From assembly GCA_031272565.1 (NCBI GenBank), contig JAISTN010000206.1, forward strand, positions 1-6,625: a stretch of DNA of 6,625 bases. Reading direction: 5' to 3'. The notes below the pieces were generated by a model. It was not told the DNA's origin, did not search any database, and saw only the letters and a list, made by a program, of their open reading frames with translations. Numbering within the stretch: the stretch's first letter is position 1; each line of letters begins with the position of its first letter. The position numbers were made by a program, and so were the translations under genes. Source of the stretch: Bifidobacteriaceae bacterium (GTDB lineage: Bacteria; Actinomycetota; Actinomycetes; Actinomycetales; WQXJ01). This document shows, piece after piece, positions 6,139-6,625 of the stretch.

Positions 6139-6625
6139 TGGCGCCCCCCAACCGGCCGCGGCCGGTCGACGCCTCCATGACCCTGCTGACCGAGGTCATC
6201 AAGCGGCCCCTGGACGCCGGTTACGCCGAGGCCGCCCAACGCAAGGCCGCCCAGACCCAGCCCGGACCGCGCTGGGCCGGCCTGCCCGTCCTGGTGGTGG
6301 CGCTGGTGCTGGGCCTGGCGGTGGCCTGGGGGGTGCGCGCCCTGCGCAGCCCCGAGCCGGCCGATCTACAAGCCCGGGCCGTGCTAGAAACCAACGCCCA
6401 AGAGGCCTACGCCAAGGTCGAGGCCCTGACGCAGACAGCCAAGGAACTGGGCGCCGAGGTGCGCGACCTGCGCCAGGCGGCGCTGGGCCAACAGGACCCG
6501 GCGGCGGCCCGGCAGGCCCAGGCGTTGGCGGCCGTGTCCGGGGCGGTCGCTGTTACCGGGCCCGGCCTGACGGTGACACTCCAGGCGGCCAATGACGAGG
6601 CGGGGGCCGATGCCGACCCAGAAAG
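6138..6625 (+). CDS. DUF881 family membrane-anchored protein, C-terminus outside the window
   Basis: The frame is open to the right edge and gives 162 residues. It begins with a short cytoplasmic segment containing DASMTLLTEVIKRPLDAGYA (11-30), which is characteristic of actinobacterial DUF881 proteins. One membrane helix (about 47-67) follows. Next comes an Ala/Glu/Gln-rich, probably coiled-coil stretch (about 76-130), then the start of the DUF881 core at VAVTGPGLTVTL (137-148). The N-terminus should be inside and the rest outside the membrane. The ATG at 6138 overlaps the previous stop by 1 bp. It is preferred over the ATG at 6177 because the conserved segment starts before the latter. Related YlxW of Bacillus subtilis lies near the division genes. 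In mycobacteria DUF881 proteins flank a small basic membrane protein and FHA protein GarA. A role in the envelope or division is inference; no enzymatic function is known to me. Confidence 0.92.
   Translation, partial: MAPPNRPRPVDASMTLLTEVIKRPLDAGYAEAAQRKAAQTQPGPRWAGLPVLVVALVLGLAVAWGVRALRSPEPADLQARAVLETNAQEAYAKVEALTQTAKELGAEVRDLRQAALGQQDPAAARQAQALAAVSGAVAVTGPGLTVTLQAANDEAGADADPE

Noticed and set aside
1..6625. Search for tRNA, rRNA, CRISPR arrays, insertion sequences, attachment sites and riboswitches
   Set aside because: The window is almost entirely coding with gaps of at most 51 bp. I saw no spaced repeats, terminal inverted repeats or transposase sequence, and no room for a riboswitch.

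Overview
This is an ordinary housekeeping stretch of a very GC-rich genome, by eye about 70% G+C. The gene content and protein sequences point to an Actinomycetota (actinobacterial) chromosome. The evidence is an actinobacterial-type DXS, an RNase D with an HRDC domain next to a DUF3000 protein, and a CDP-alcohol phosphatidyltransferase followed by a DUF881 protein. Genus or family cannot be fixed from this window. Coding density is extremely high: no non-coding gap exceeds 51 bp.

Layout. (1) Positions 1-1685, plus strand: dxs without its N-terminus, which lies outside the window. (2) Positions 1690-5538, minus strand: five tightly packed genes, in transcription order yigZ, thyA, folA, a DUF3000 gene and an RNase D gene. 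yigZ/thyA and thyA/folA overlap by 4 bp (ATGA and GTGA). The next two gaps are 26 and 51 bp, so one operon is likely. Its last gene converges on dxs with 4 bp between the stop codons. (3) Positions 5539-5568: a 30-bp divergent gap holding ribosome binding sites for both directions. (4) Positions 5569-6625, plus strand: a CDP-alcohol phosphatidyltransferase gene overlapping by 1 bp a DUF881 gene that runs off the right edge.

How the genes fit together. dxs makes DXP for the MEP isoprenoid pathway. ThyA and FolA form the dTMP/folate cycle: ThyA oxidises methylene-THF to DHF and FolA reduces DHF to THF. RNase D is a 3'-5' RNA-processing enzyme. YigZ and the DUF3000 protein have no firm role. The phosphatidyltransferase and DUF881 pair belongs to an envelope-associated cluster also known in mycobacteria (pgsA2 and Rv1823). 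The dxs / RNase D / DUF3000 order likewise matches the mycobacterial Rv2682c-Rv2681-Rv2680 neighbourhood. The window therefore looks like two conserved actinobacterial blocks joined by yigZ-thyA-folA.

I found no mobile element, CRISPR array, tRNA or rRNA, and no evidence of a new biological system. The points most worth a second look are a 22-bp perfect palindrome inside the RNase D gene, the compressed convergent and divergent junctions, and single-residue departures from consensus in DXS, DHFR and ThyA.
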